41,831 nucleotides of DNA from an uncultured Eubacterium sp. (GCA_945920185.1 CAMEJP010000013.1:1-41831), one strand, 5' to 3'; positions 1 to 7,910 are shown, counted from the first letter of the stretch. Translations and numbers: made by a program. The notes: a model not told the origin generated them from the letters alone.

Positions 1-2
1 CT

Positions 3-233
3 GACTGCCGCCTTGTTGTCACAAAAGAAACAATGACCGTTGAAGGTATGATTAAAATTGTATACGAGCTGCTCAAAGATAAGCTCAACATTGTCAAGCT
101 TACCTTTACCAGCGGTGTAAATGCTGCAACAGAAGAATATCCTACTTCAAAAACAATTGACCGTTGTCCATTGTGCGGTGTCGCATTAGACGAAAACGGT
201 GTTTGTCCAAAGTGCGGATACAAGAAACAATAA
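3..233 (+). CDS. C-terminal fragment of a zinc-ribbon protein, 5' end outside window
   Basis: The frame is open from the first bases of the window, so this is the last 76 codons of a longer gene rather than a small gene starting at the internal ATG at 33. The tail carries a compact double CxxC zinc ribbon (CPLCG, then CPKCG, 10 residues apart) and ends in a basic GYKKQ. Such ribbons commonly close nucleic-acid or protein-binding proteins, but the preceding residues are not enough to name a family. A terminator hairpin follows 48 bases after the stop. Identity unknown; the coding call is firm. Confidence 0.7.
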   Translation, partial: DCRLVVTKETMTVEGMIKIVYELLKDKLNIVKLTFTSGVNAATEEYPTSKTIDRCPLCGVALDENGVCPKCGYKKQ

Positions 234-280
234 TCTGTAGATTGTCTGTCAGAAATTACATACAAAAAAATACATCAAAG

Positions 281-311
281 GCGCTCAGCTTTCAATCAGC
301 CGAGCGCTTTT
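281..311 (+). terminator. Rho-independent terminator after the zinc-ribbon gene
   Basis: GCGCTC at 281-286 pairs with GAGCGC at 302-307, with extra GC/GC pairing inside after an A/C mismatch, followed by TTTT. On the minus strand it is followed by TTTGATGTATTTTTTT, so it may also serve rlmH, which converges on it. Confidence 0.65.
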
Positions 312-442
312 GGGTTGCCCATCAGATAGGCTAATCCAACTTTTTTGCACCATTGCTCAGCTCCCTTAATAATTATCTGCATCCTATCCTCGTTCTGTTG
401 CCGTCATTACATTTAACATAAGTCCTTTCAATACCACCTCTC

Positions 443-922
443 TCACTTATGATACGGCTCATTGTTAATAATCCTGTAGGCGCGGTAAATCTGCTCCAAA
501 AGCACCACTCGCATCATCTGGTGTGGAAATGTCATTTTTGAAAAGCTTAGCTTGTAATCGGCTCGTGCCAGTACATCTTTTGAAAGCCCAAGCGAACCGC
601 CTATTATGAAGGTTATGCTGCTGTTTCCCATAACGCCGAGTTTTGAGATTTTTTCAGAAAGTTCTATCGAATCAAGCATTTGGCCCTCTATGGCAAGGGC
701 TATCACATAATCTCCCTGAGATATGTTTGCCAGTATCCTCGCACCTTCTTTGTCTTTTATGATGTTTTCCAAATTTTCGCTTGCACCCTCAGGCGTCTTT
801 TCATCTGCTACCTCTGTTATGGTAAGACGGCAGTACTTGGAAAGCCTTTTTGCATACTCGTCTATAGCCATATTCCAATATTTTTCCTTGATTTTTCCTA
901 CTGTTATCACATTTATTTTCAT
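443..922 (-). CDS. rlmH: 23S rRNA (pseudouridine1915-N3)-methyltransferase RlmH
   Basis: RlmH is a SPOUT-fold methyltransferase that uses S-adenosylmethionine to methylate pseudouridine 1915 in helix 69 of assembled 70S ribosomes. The 159-residue product matches the usual family length and shows the N-terminal [15 protein letters not shown], the knot segment [10 protein letters not shown] (106-114), [18 protein letters not shown] (132-149) and the conserved C-terminal PYHK. The open frame extends 24 codons upstream, but the start at 922 is chosen because GAGGAAACT sits directly before that ATG and the product then begins as the family does. It is transcribed alone from its own promoter through an unusual structured leader. 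Confidence 0.95.
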   Translation of the reverse strand: MKINVITVGKIKEKYWNMAIDEYAKRLSKYCRLTITEVADEKTPEGASENLENIIKDKEGARILANISQGDYVIALAIEGQMLDSIELSEKISKLGVMGNSSITFIIGGSLGLSKDVLARADYKLSFSKMTFPHQMMRVVLLEQIYRAYRIINNEPYHK

Positions 923-1009
923 AGTTTCCTCGCATTCTGAAGCGTAAAGATAGGTTCGCACCGCAAATTTGCCACTGCCATTTACGCATTTCATCCTGTA
1001 AACTTATCA
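923..1009 (-). other. Structured 5' leader of rlmH
   Basis: This roughly 87-base untranslated leader lies between the rlmH promoter and its ATG. GCGTAAA (plus 942-948) pairs with TTTACGC (981-987), enclosing the palindrome GCAAATTTGC (963-972). The last part reads ACGCTTC-A-GAA-TGC-GAGGAAACT before ATGAA, nearly the same as the gpsA leader. CUUC can pair with GAGG of the ribosome site. No Rfam-type family is recognised. Confidence 0.5.
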
Positions 1010-1014
1010 CCAAA

Positions 1015-1043
1015 ATTATACAATATGTTCATTGAATTTTCAA
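1015..1043 (-). promoter_or_regulatory. Sigma-A promoter of rlmH
   Basis: On the minus strand TTGAAA (1038-1043), 17 bases, TATAAT (1015-1020). Its -35 directly abuts the -35 of the divergent plus-strand promoter, the two forming TTGAATTTTCAA. Confidence 0.65.
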
Positions 1044-1059
1044 AATATTCCTGTATAAT
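1032..1059 (+). promoter_or_regulatory. Sigma-A promoter of the two-TM protein gene
   Basis: TTGAAT (1032-1037), 16 bases, TATAAT (1054-1059). Transcription would start near 1066, giving a leader of about 175 bases that contains the whole hairpin element at 1089-1239. Confidence 0.6.
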
Positions 1060-1088
1060 ATTTATTATATCGCAAAGTAAATCATTCA

Positions 1089-1239
1089 AACGGAGGTTAG
1101 TGTAAAAAATCACACTGATGTGCTGATTTTTTACACGTCTATTTGTGTCGGAGCGTCACAAATAGCTTTGATGGCAGAAGAGAAATCGCATTCGCAAATT
1201 TCTCTTCGCCCCGTCACTAGCGCTCCGGAACGGAGGTTA
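1089..1239 (+). repeat. MITE-like multi-hairpin element flanked by an 11-bp direct repeat
   Basis: This fills most of the only gene-free stretch above 300 bases (923-1241). The exact 11-mer aacggaggtta occurs at 1089-1099 and 1229-1239. Between the copies lie three perfect inverted repeats: GTGTAAAAAATCA/TGATTTTTTACAC (1100-1112/1124-1136), CTATTTGTG/CACAAATAG (1139-1147/1157-1165) and GAAGAGAAAT/ATTTCTCTTC (1177-1186/1198-1207, extended by GGC/GCC past a bulged A). A fourth small hairpin, CTCCG-GAA-CGGAG (1223-1235), includes the ribosome site. The 11-mer contains the Shine-Dalgarno of the next gene, so the right-hand copy keeps that gene translatable. A non-autonomous mobile element with target duplication is inferred; a cis-regulatory RNA is the alternative. 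There is no transposase. Confidence 0.55.
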
Positions 1240-1241
1240 AA

Positions 1242-1700
1242 ATGAGTATCGAAAACAAAGTAACACAGGGAAAGGAAATGCGTACCAGTTCCATGTTCCT
1301 GATAATTGTAGGAGGCGCTCTGACTGTATTTTTCGCTTTGGAATATTTTAAAATAACAAATGTATTTACAAATCTGAATAAGCTGCCGCTTCTGATAATA
1401 TCTGCATTTTTCCTGATTATGGGAATCCTCTCTCTTGCAAGTGCCAAAAGAACGGTAAATAAGGGAAAAAAGGAAGCACAGCTCGTATCTGATATTAGCG
1501 ATTGGTTTTCTAAGGAGTATGACAGCGAGAAGATAGATTCAATGATTGATACAAATGAATGTGATGAAAACGATTTATTTTATCTTAGAATTGATAAGAT
1601 TTCTTCGCTTATGACGGAAAAATTTCCTGAAATAGAAGAAAAGCTTGCCTCAGACCTTTCTGAAGAACTTTATAATACGATTTTTGAAAATAATATATGA
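1242..1700 (+). CDS. Small two-TM membrane protein of unknown function
   Basis: The family is not recognised. The 152-residue product has two hydrophobic segments (about 17-35 and 48-66) joined by a short polar loop, followed by a basic stretch (KRTVNKGKK) and an acidic, probably helical cytoplasmic domain rich in Asp/Glu/Ser to the C-terminus. No catalytic motif is visible. The ATG is preceded by CGGAGGTTAAA, a strong ribosome site supplied by the right-hand copy of the 11-bp repeat. It is monocistronic, divergent from rlmH and convergent with alaS, with a shared terminator after it. The reading frame is convincing, because codon use resembles its neighbours. Confidence 0.75.
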   Translation: MSIENKVTQGKEMRTSSMFLIIVGGALTVFFALEYFKITNVFTNLNKLPLLIISAFFLIMGILSLASAKRTVNKGKKEAQLVSDISDWFSKEYDSEKIDSMIDTNECDENDLFYLRIDKISSLMTEKFPEIEEKLASDLSEELYNTIFENNI

Positions 1701-1705
1701 TATAA

Positions 1706-1739
1706 AAAATACAGCCTGAAATTATTCAGACTGTATTTT
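1706..1739. terminator. Bidirectional terminator between the two-TM gene and alaS
   Basis: AAAATACAG-C-CTGAA (1706-1720) pairs with TTCAG-A-CTGTATTTT (1725-1739) around a four-base loop, with T-runs on both strands. It closes both converging genes. Confidence 0.85.
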
Positions 1740-1775
1740 TTTATTTGTAAGATTTTCTGTATATCGTGCAAAATG

Positions 1776-4412
1776 CTATATCTGCTTTTCAAGTATTGCC
1801 GGAAGTTTTCCTAACATTTCATCTATACCGGCAGGATTCTTACCGCCTGCCTGCGCCATATTAGGACGTCCGCCACCGCCGCCACCAACAAGTACGGCAG
1901 CTTCCTTTATGATATTTCCGGCGTGTGCGCCTGCTTTTATGGCTCCGTCCGTTACAGCTACAAGAAGATTTACCTTGCCTTCCATCTCGGATACAAGAGC
2001 AACAACGCCCTCTCCGATCTTTGCCTTAAGTTCATCGGCAAGATTTCTCATGCTGTTCATATCCATATTGTCAACGCGTGTAGCAAGGAGTTTTACCCCC
2101 TTTACTTCTGTTACATTTTCCATAACGTTTCCAAGCGAAGCCTTGGCAATCTTATTCTTAAGCTTCTCATTCTCACTTGAAAGGGCTTTGATTTCCTCAT
2201 TCATATGGGCAATCTTTGATACAAGCTGTGAAGTCTCTGACTTTGCCGCCTTTGCTGCTTCATTCAGTGTATTCTCGATGTTCTTATAATATTCAAGAAC
2301 GCCTTTTCCCGTAAGTGCCTCGATACGTCTTACATTTGCTGCAATACCGCTCTCTGATACTATCTTAAAGAGCGTGATGACACCTGTGTCAGGTACGTGA
2401 GTACCGCCGCAAAGTTCAACGCTGAAATCTCCCATGGATACTACTCTTACGCTTTCGCCGTATTTTTCGCCAAACAGTGCCATGGCTCCTGTTTTCTTGG
2501 CATCATCAAGGCTCATAACCTTGGTAACTACAGGAAGATTGCGGGCTATCTCTTCATTTACAATGGCTTCAACACGTGAAATCTCTTCGGCTGTCATGCT
2601 CTGGAAATGTGAGAAGTCGAAACGAAGTCTGTCAGGTGTAACAAGTGAACCCTGCTGTTCTACGTGAGTTCCGAGTACCATTCTCAAAGCTTTCTGAAGA
2701 AGGTGCGTAGCACTGTGGTTCTTACATGTATCGCTTCTCTTTGCTGCGTCAACAGTAAGCGTAACCTCGTCAGAGTTCTTGAGCATACCCTTTGTCATAA
2801 CTCCAACATGGCCTATTCTGCCGCCTTTGAGCTTTATGGTTGTCTCTACCTTAAATTCGCCTGAAGCGCACGTGATAATACCTGTATCGCCTTCCTGACC
2901 ACCCATTGTTGCATAGAATGGTGTCTCTTCAACGATTACCGTACCCCTGTCACCGTCGGACAAAGCTGCAACTATCTCATTTTCTGTTGTAAGTACTGTA
3001 ATCTTTGATGTATGTGTAAGTCTGTCATAACCTACGAAAGTTGATGTAAGGCTTGGATCAATCTCATCATATACGGTAGCGTCTGCTCCCATATAGTTAG
3101 TAGTCTTACGGGCTTCACGGGCAGTCTTACGCTGCACTTCCATACAAGCCTTAAAGCCCTCTTCATCAACACTCATTCCCTTTTCTTCAAGAATTTCTGA
3201 AGTCAAATCAAGCGGGAAACCGTAAGTATCGTAAAGTTTGAAAGCATTTTCTCCCGAAAGCGTCTTAACGCCTTCCTTTGCCATAGCCTCCTCCATATCG
3301 GCAAGGATTGAGAGTCCCTGGTCAATGGTTGTATTGAACTTGTCCTCTTCCTGTGTGAGAACAGAGAATATAAATTCTTTCTTCTCATCAAGTTCCGGAT
3401 ATCCGTCCTTAGATACCTCTATGACAGTTTCACTAAGTTTTGCAAGGAATGTTCCCTTTATGCCAAGCAGTCTTCCGTGTCTTGCCGCACGACGGAGAAG
3501 TCTTCTGAGCACATAACCTCTGCCCTCGTTTGAAGGCATAATTCCGTCAGAAATCATAAAGGTAACTGAACGGATATGGTCAGTTATAAGTCTTACGGAT
3601 ACATCCGTCTTATCGTTTTCCTTGTATTTTACGCCTGCTATCTCACAAATCTTATTTCTGAGGGCAAGAAGCGTGTCAACGTCAAATATGGAATCTACAT
3701 CCTGAACCACTACCGCCAGTCGTTCAAGTCCCATACCTGTATCTATGTTTTTCTGAACCAGCTCGGTGTAATTGCCTTTGCCGTCATTTTCAAACTGTGT
3801 AAATACGTTGTTCCAAACTTCCATATATCTGTCACAGTCGCATCCTACCGTACATCCCGGCTTACCGCAGCCGTACTTTTCACCGCGGTCATAATATATC
3901 TCTGAGCACGGACCACATGGACCTGCACCATGCTCCCAGAAATTATCCTCTTTGCCAAATCTGAAAATGCGCTCAGGAGCTATGCCTATCTGCTTGTTCC
4001 ATATATCAAATGCTTCGTCATCCTCCACATACACGCTTGGATAAAGTCTGTTCGGATCAAGTCCTATTACCTCTGTAAGAAATTCCCAAGACCAGTGGAT
4101 AGCCTCTGTCTTAAAGTAATCTCCGAAAGAGAAATTTCCAAGCATTTCAAAAAATGTACCATGTCTTGCAGTTTTACCGACATTTTCAATATCACCTGTT
4201 CTGATACACTTTTGACATGTGGTAACCCTCTTTCTTGGCGGTATCTCCTGACCTGTAAAATAAGGCTTTAACGGAGCCATTCCCGAATTGATTATGAGCA
4301 GGCTGTTATCATTGTGTGGCACTAATGAAAAGCTCTTCATTGCAAGATGACCCTTGCTCTCAAAAAAGTTCAGGTACATTCTTCTAAGCTCATTTACACC
4401 GTAGTTCTTCAC
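1776..4412 (-). CDS. alaS: Alanyl-tRNA synthetase
   Basis: AlaS charges tRNA-Ala and clears mischarged Ser/Gly. The 878-residue product is full length: class II catalytic domain at the N-terminus (RMYLNFFESKGH, then TCQKCIRTGDIENVG and HGTFFEMLGNFSFGDYF), tRNA-recognition helices, an editing domain with HSATH (566-570) and CGGTH (668-672) as zinc ligands, and a C-Ala domain ending GGGGGGRPNMAQAGG. The start is GTG (4410-4412), with AGGAGG ten bases upstream. It follows the stop of a 56-residue membrane peptide by 12 bases and is probably co-transcribed with it. No T-box leader (no AGGGTGG/anti-terminator core) is visible upstream. Confidence 0.98.
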   Translation of the reverse strand: MKNYGVNELRRMYLNFFESKGHLAMKSFSLVPHNDNSLLIINSGMAPLKPYFTGQEIPPRKRVTTCQKCIRTGDIENVGKTARHGTFFEMLGNFSFGDYFKTEAIHWSWEFLTEVIGLDPNRLYPSVYVEDDEAFDIWNKQIGIAPERIFRFGKEDNFWEHGAGPCGPCSEIYYDRGEKYGCGKPGCTVGCDCDRYMEVWNNVFTQFENDGKGNYTELVQKNIDTGMGLERLAVVVQDVDSIFDVDTLLALRNKICEIAGVKYKENDKTDVSVRLITDHIRSVTFMISDGIMPSNEGRGYVLRRLLRRAARHGRLLGIKGTFLAKLSETVIEVSKDGYPELDEKKEFIFSVLTQEEDKFNTTIDQGLSILADMEEAMAKEGVKTLSGENAFKLYDTYGFPLDLTSEILEEKGMSVDEEGFKACMEVQRKTAREARKTTNYMGADATVYDEIDPSLTSTFVGYDRLTHTSKITVLTTENEIVAALSDGDRGTVIVEETPFYATMGGQEGDTGIITCASGEFKVETTIKLKGGRIGHVGVMTKGMLKNSDEVTLTVDAAKRSDTCKNHSATHLLQKALRMVLGTHVEQQGSLVTPDRLRFDFSHFQSMTAEEISRVEAIVNEEIARNLPVVTKVMSLDDAKKTGAMALFGEKYGESVRVVSMGDFSVELCGGTHVPDTGVITLFKIVSESGIAANVRRIEALTGKGVLEYYKNIENTLNEAAKAAKSETSQLVSKIAHMNEEIKALSSENEKLKNKIAKASLGNVMENVTEVKGVKLLATRVDNMDMNSMRNLADELKAKIGEGVVALVSEMEGKVNLLVAVTDGAIKAGAHAGNIIKEAAVLVGGGGGGRPNMAQAGGKNPAGIDEMLGKLPAILEKQI

Positions 4413-4424
4413 TTTTAGTTCCTC

Positions 4425-4595
4425 CTATTTATTCTCTGCGTCAAAAGATGCTTTATCATCAGACGCTTTTTTAGCATCGCGAAAATCCCTAAGCTTCTTT
4501 CCAAGAAAAATACCAAGAAGCATTGCGGCAGCTATAAAAATAAATCTTCCGCTTTCGAGTAGAATATCATTCAACAAAGTATAAATATCGTACAT
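4425..4595 (-). CDS. 56-residue single-TM peptide upstream of alaS
   Basis: This is a short gene of 56 codons. Its ATG follows AGAGGTAAATGTT, a good ribosome site, and its TAG ends just before the alaS Shine-Dalgarno. The peptide begins MYDIYTLLNDILLESGR, then has one hydrophobic helix (about 17-32, FIFIAAAMLLGIFLG) followed by a charged tail rich in Lys/Asp/Ala. A consensus-like promoter precedes it, so it is the first gene of the alaS transcript. The function is unknown. It is either a conserved small membrane protein or a leader peptide. Spacing, ribosome site and helix pattern make coding likely. Confidence 0.65.
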   Translation of the reverse strand: MYDIYTLLNDILLESGRFIFIAAAMLLGIFLGKKLRDFRDAKKASDDKASFDAENK

Positions 4596-4638
4596 AACAT
4601 TTACCTCTTTTCTCTGATTATGAAATATTCATCAATAT

Positions 4639-4667
4639 ATTTTACCACAATGATATTGCCTTTACAA
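4639..4667 (-). promoter_or_regulatory. Promoter for the 56-residue peptide and alaS
   Basis: Minus strand TTGTAA (4662-4667), 17 bases, TAAAAT (4639-4644), 44 bases before the small gene's ATG. Confidence 0.5.
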
Positions 4668-4705
4668 GAACATTTTACCTGTATACGGCTGTAGGCTTTT
4701 CAAAT

Positions 4706-6331
4706 TTACTCAAGGACTTCCCATTCATTGTTTGCCACAAATCCGGCAGCACTTTCCTCGGAAGCCTTTATAATTGACTTGTCATAGCCAATCATTCCAA
4801 GCAGTTTGATGGCGTTTCTTGTAGTAGCGGCGCCTTTATGGATAATATAGCTGAAGGTTATGTCCTTATCACCCACTTCCTCCCTGAAATGATAGTTGTC
4901 ATAGTAGTTTAAAAGTATCTTTGTAAGCTCTATATCATGAGTTGCCGCAAAACAAAGCACATGCTTTGTGGCAAAGCTCTTTAGTATCTGCGATGAAGCG
5001 GCTATACGCTCTATAGTGTTAGTGCCGCGAAGCACCTCATCCACAAAGCAAAGCACCGGTCTTTTGCTGGTATCAGCTTTGTTAAGAATCCTCTTTAAAG
5101 ACTTAATCTCAACCATATAGTAGCTCTCGCCGCCGCTTAAGTTATCATTAAGCGCGATTGATGAGTAAATCTCAAACTGTGGAGCGCTGTAACTGTGAGA
5201 AATACTTGTATATATGGTCTGCGACAATATGGCATTGATTCCGACGGTCTTTAAAAACGTAGACTTTCCGGAAGCATTTGAGCCTGTTATCAGGACAGAT
5301 TTCCTCGTAGTTATGGAGTTTGCCACAGGATTATTTATAAGCGGATGAAATGCATCCTCTATATCAAGCGACACAAAACCGTTTCTGAATTTGGGCTTAG
5401 AGTAATAAGGAAGCTGCTTTCTATAAGACGCCACTGCAATCATTGCCTCAAGAAAGCCAAGTGTTTCATACATACTGTACATTACATCCGTCTTGCCGCC
5501 TATTTTTTTCTTTATGTTGTTGAATTTTATAAGATCAATGTGTGTGAGCATTCTCACATAATCGAGAAGTACTTCCGCAAGAGAGCCGTCAACCTTCCTT
5601 GAATCACTTATTATATCAGCTCCTTTAAGAAGCGGTTCCAACACGTCAATATCTCTTTTCAAACGCTGATTGTATTCCTTTATGCCGTCGATATTTAGCT
5701 TACATATATTTTTGGCACAGCCGACCATTTTTATAATATATTTGACGCAGCTAAAATACGCTTCTACCTGTGACTTGCACTTGTAGTAGGATATAACTGA
5801 AATTGCGGCACATAATATGACAAGTCCCACGCCTATGGTTGCATCCACAAACACGCAGAACAGTATCGAGCAGACAAATAAAATCATCGCAAGGTAATGA
5901 AGAAAATTACTGAACTGCGGGGCTTTTTTGAGATTGCCGAGATAATCACTCAACGATATCCTGTAAGCATAGCCCATTTTGTATATCTCGCTTCCGACAA
6001 GAAGCCTTTCCTTTTCGTTGCCGTCAAAATATTCTGCTACCCTGTCCCTTTCCTTAAGTTCTTCCTCTGAAACATCGGTTTTTCTCAAAATGTAATACAG
6101 ATATTCCTGACCTATTGAGGAGTTGGTGTTGTTAATCTGGAGGTAAACATCATCCATATCCACGTCATTCCATGTACCCTCATCAACAAATCCATCTCCG
6201 TCTTTTTCTTTCGCCTTCATACTGTAATAATTTGATATATTTTCAAACTCTTCATAGGTATATTCCTTTTTATTCACTCCGCCATATCCCTCTTTGAGGA
6301 AATTCATTATATCTCTTTTATTTCTAATCAT
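4706..6331 (-). CDS. Membrane-embedded MutS-family ATPase
   Basis: The C-terminal third is the ATPase domain of the MutS superfamily. With the start at 6331 it shows Walker A GSNASGKST (about 350-358), the ABC-type signature LSGGES (398-403), Walker B VLCFVDEVLRGT (426-437) and ATHD (463-466). The mismatch-recognition domain of MutS (Phe-x-Glu) is absent. Instead two adjacent hydrophobic helices (about 147-164 and 165-184) anchor it in the membrane, followed by helical lever-like sequence. It is therefore not a canonical mismatch-repair MutS or MutS2 (no Smr domain). The substrate is unknown. The start is taken at the second Met because AGAAAGGAAAAGT precedes it; an ATG six codons upstream (6349) is the alternative. 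Confidence 0.85.
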   Translation of the reverse strand: MIRNKRDIMNFLKEGYGGVNKKEYTYEEFENISNYYSMKAKEKDGDGFVDEGTWNDVDMDDVYLQINNTNSSIGQEYLYYILRKTDVSEEELKERDRVAEYFDGNEKERLLVGSEIYKMGYAYRISLSDYLGNLKKAPQFSNFLHYLAMILFVCSILFCVFVDATIGVGLVILCAAISVISYYKCKSQVEAYFSCVKYIIKMVGCAKNICKLNIDGIKEYNQRLKRDIDVLEPLLKGADIISDSRKVDGSLAEVLLDYVRMLTHIDLIKFNNIKKKIGGKTDVMYSMYETLGFLEAMIAVASYRKQLPYYSKPKFRNGFVSLDIEDAFHPLINNPVANSITTRKSVLITGSNASGKSTFLKTVGINAILSQTIYTSISHSYSAPQFEIYSSIALNDNLSGGESYYMVEIKSLKRILNKADTSKRPVLCFVDEVLRGTNTIERIAASSQILKSFATKHVLCFAATHDIELTKILLNYYDNYHFREEVGDKDITFSYIIHKGAATTRNAIKLLGMIGYDKSIIKASEESAAGFVANNEWEVLE

Positions 6332-6373
6332 ACTTTTCCTTTCTATCATAAGCCTTGGGGCTTTTATATCAAA

Positions 6374-6402
6374 AAGAACCGATAGAATATCTATCGGTTC
6401 TT
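6374..6402 (-). terminator. Terminator of the purine permease gene
   Basis: A perfect 11-bp stem (AGAACCGATAG with CTATCGGTTCT) around AATAT, followed on the minus strand by TTTTT. It separates the permease from the MutS-family gene, whose ATG is 42 bases further on. Confidence 0.85.
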
Positions 6403-6451
6403 ATTATACCCTATTTGTGTTCAAATCACAAGCAAAAGCAGTTTAAGACTA

Positions 6452-7828
6452 TTACAGGAATATATATTTGCAAACAAACAGGACTGAGAGTATATACATT
6501 ACAGGACTTATTTTCTTTGCCTTACCCGTAATAAGATTTATAAGTACATAAGATATTACGCCAAATGCAATACCTTCAGATATACTGTATGAAAATGCCA
6601 TGAAAATAATACAGATATATGCAGGAATGGCTTCCGAAGCATCATCAAAATTAACCTTAAGGATAGATGAAAGCATAAGGAAACCTACAACAATAAGTGC
6701 AGGAGCCGTTGCAAATGACGGAATTGCCGTAAACACAGGTGCCAAGAACAAAGCAAGCAGGAATAACACACCTGATGTAGCTGCTGTAAGACCTGTTCTT
6801 CCTCCGGCAGATACACCTGAAGCACTCTCAACATATGTTGTGGTTGTTGAAGTACCGAGCAAAGCACCTGCTGTGGTAGCTATAGAGTCAGCAAGAAGAG
6901 CACCCTTAATTCTAGGAAGCTTTCCGTTCTCGTCAAGCATATTTGACTTTGAAGCTACACCGACAAGAGTTCCCAAAGTATCAAACATATCTACAAAAAG
7001 GAATGAAAACATAACTACTATAAAGTCAACCACTTTAACAGTAGAGAAATCAGCCTTGAATACCTGACCAGCCGTCTTTGATATTGAACCTACCACAAAC
7101 CAATCCTTAAAGTTTGGTATAAGTGTGTACATTCCAAGTTCCGCATCAGGAACATAAAGACCTGTAAGCTCGCATATGAGTCCGATTATCCATGTTATGA
7201 TAATACCAAAGAATATTGAACCTTTTACGTTCTTAACATAAAGCACTGCCGTAATGATGACGCCCACAATTGCAAGAAGCGCACCGATTCCTACCGATCT
7301 GAAATTGTCTCCGAATGAAACGAGAGATACGCAGGTGGAGCCGTTAGCTACTACTATCTTTGCATTCTGCATACCGATAAAGGCTATAAACAAGCCTATA
7401 CCTGCACCTACCGCACTCTTTAACGTCATAGGAATACTGTTAAATATTGCCTCTCGTACATTTGTCACTGAAAGTACTATAAAGATAACGCCTTCAAGTG
7501 CTACTGCGGCAAGAGCAACTCTCCAGTCATAGCCCATACCGCCAAATTCCTTTGGAAGACATACGGTATATGCCATAAATGCATTAAGTCCCATTCCCGG
7601 TGCAAGTGCAAACGGATAGTTTGACATAAACGCCATACACATAGTACCTATAAATGAGGCAAGAGCCGTAGCTACAAGTACGGCATTTCTATCCATGCCT
7701 GCATCAGCAAGGATAGTCGGATTAACGGCAAGTATATACGCCATTGTCATAAATGTTGTAAGACCTGCCATAACTTCAGTTTTGACTGTGGTTTTGTTTT
7801 CTTTTAGCTTAAATAGTTTTTCAAGCAT
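6452..7828 (-). CDS. NCS2-family purine (guanine/hypoxanthine/adenine) permease
   Basis: This is an integral-membrane proton symporter for nucleobases, of the AzgA/PbuG branch of the nucleobase-cation symporter-2 superfamily. The 458-residue product has roughly twelve hydrophobic segments, the family N-terminus (EVMAGLTTFMTMAYILAVNP), NYPFALAPGMGLNAFMAY near residues 70-87, and the conserved GTSTTTTYVESASGVSAGGRTG block near 320, a feature of this branch. The length is normal. AGGG lies before the ATG. A plausible promoter lies just upstream and a terminator just downstream, so it is monocistronic. No purine riboswitch core is seen in the 82-base upstream gap. Base specificity cannot be read from sequence. 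Confidence 0.93.
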   Translation of the reverse strand: MLEKLFKLKENKTTVKTEVMAGLTTFMTMAYILAVNPTILADAGMDRNAVLVATALASFIGTMCMAFMSNYPFALAPGMGLNAFMAYTVCLPKEFGGMGYDWRVALAAVALEGVIFIVLSVTNVREAIFNSIPMTLKSAVGAGIGLFIAFIGMQNAKIVVANGSTCVSLVSFGDNFRSVGIGALLAIVGVIITAVLYVKNVKGSIFFGIIITWIIGLICELTGLYVPDAELGMYTLIPNFKDWFVVGSISKTAGQVFKADFSTVKVVDFIVVMFSFLFVDMFDTLGTLVGVASKSNMLDENGKLPRIKGALLADSIATTAGALLGTSTTTTYVESASGVSAGGRTGLTAATSGVLFLLALFLAPVFTAIPSFATAPALIVVGFLMLSSILKVNFDDASEAIPAYICIIFMAFSYSISEGIAFGVISYVLINLITGKAKKISPVMYILSVLFVCKYIFL

Positions 7829-7873
7829 CTGTTTTTTCCCTCCAATACACTTTAATCAAAAACCTACAGTCAT

Positions 7874-7902
7874 ATGTTAACACAATTTTCACATTTTTGC
7901 AA
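7874..7902 (-). promoter_or_regulatory. Probable promoter of the purine permease
   Basis: Minus strand TTGCAA (7897-7902), 17 bases, TAACAT (7874-7879), in the gap after the spoIVA stop. The match to consensus is moderate. Confidence 0.4.
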
Positions 7903-7910
7903 TAAGTATA

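Noticed and set aside
312-442. Small minus-strand frames (10 and 22 codons) after rlmH
   Set aside because: They are very short, one overlaps the terminator hairpin, and neither looks like a real peptide.
680-940. Overlapping open frames on the plus strand across rlmH
   Set aside because: They are antisense shadows of a well-conserved gene and have no ribosome sites or family features.
4596-4705. Possible T-box leader for alaS
   Set aside because: No AGGGTGG-type T-box sequence, specifier stem or terminator is present; there is only a simple promoter and a small gene.
4706-6331. Annotation as mismatch-repair protein MutS
   Set aside because: Only the ATPase domain matches; mismatch-recognition and connector domains are absent and TM helices are present.
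7829-7910. Possible purine riboswitch before the purine permease
   Set aside because: The gap is only 82 bases and none of the conserved purine-riboswitch loop sequences can be read on the minus strand.
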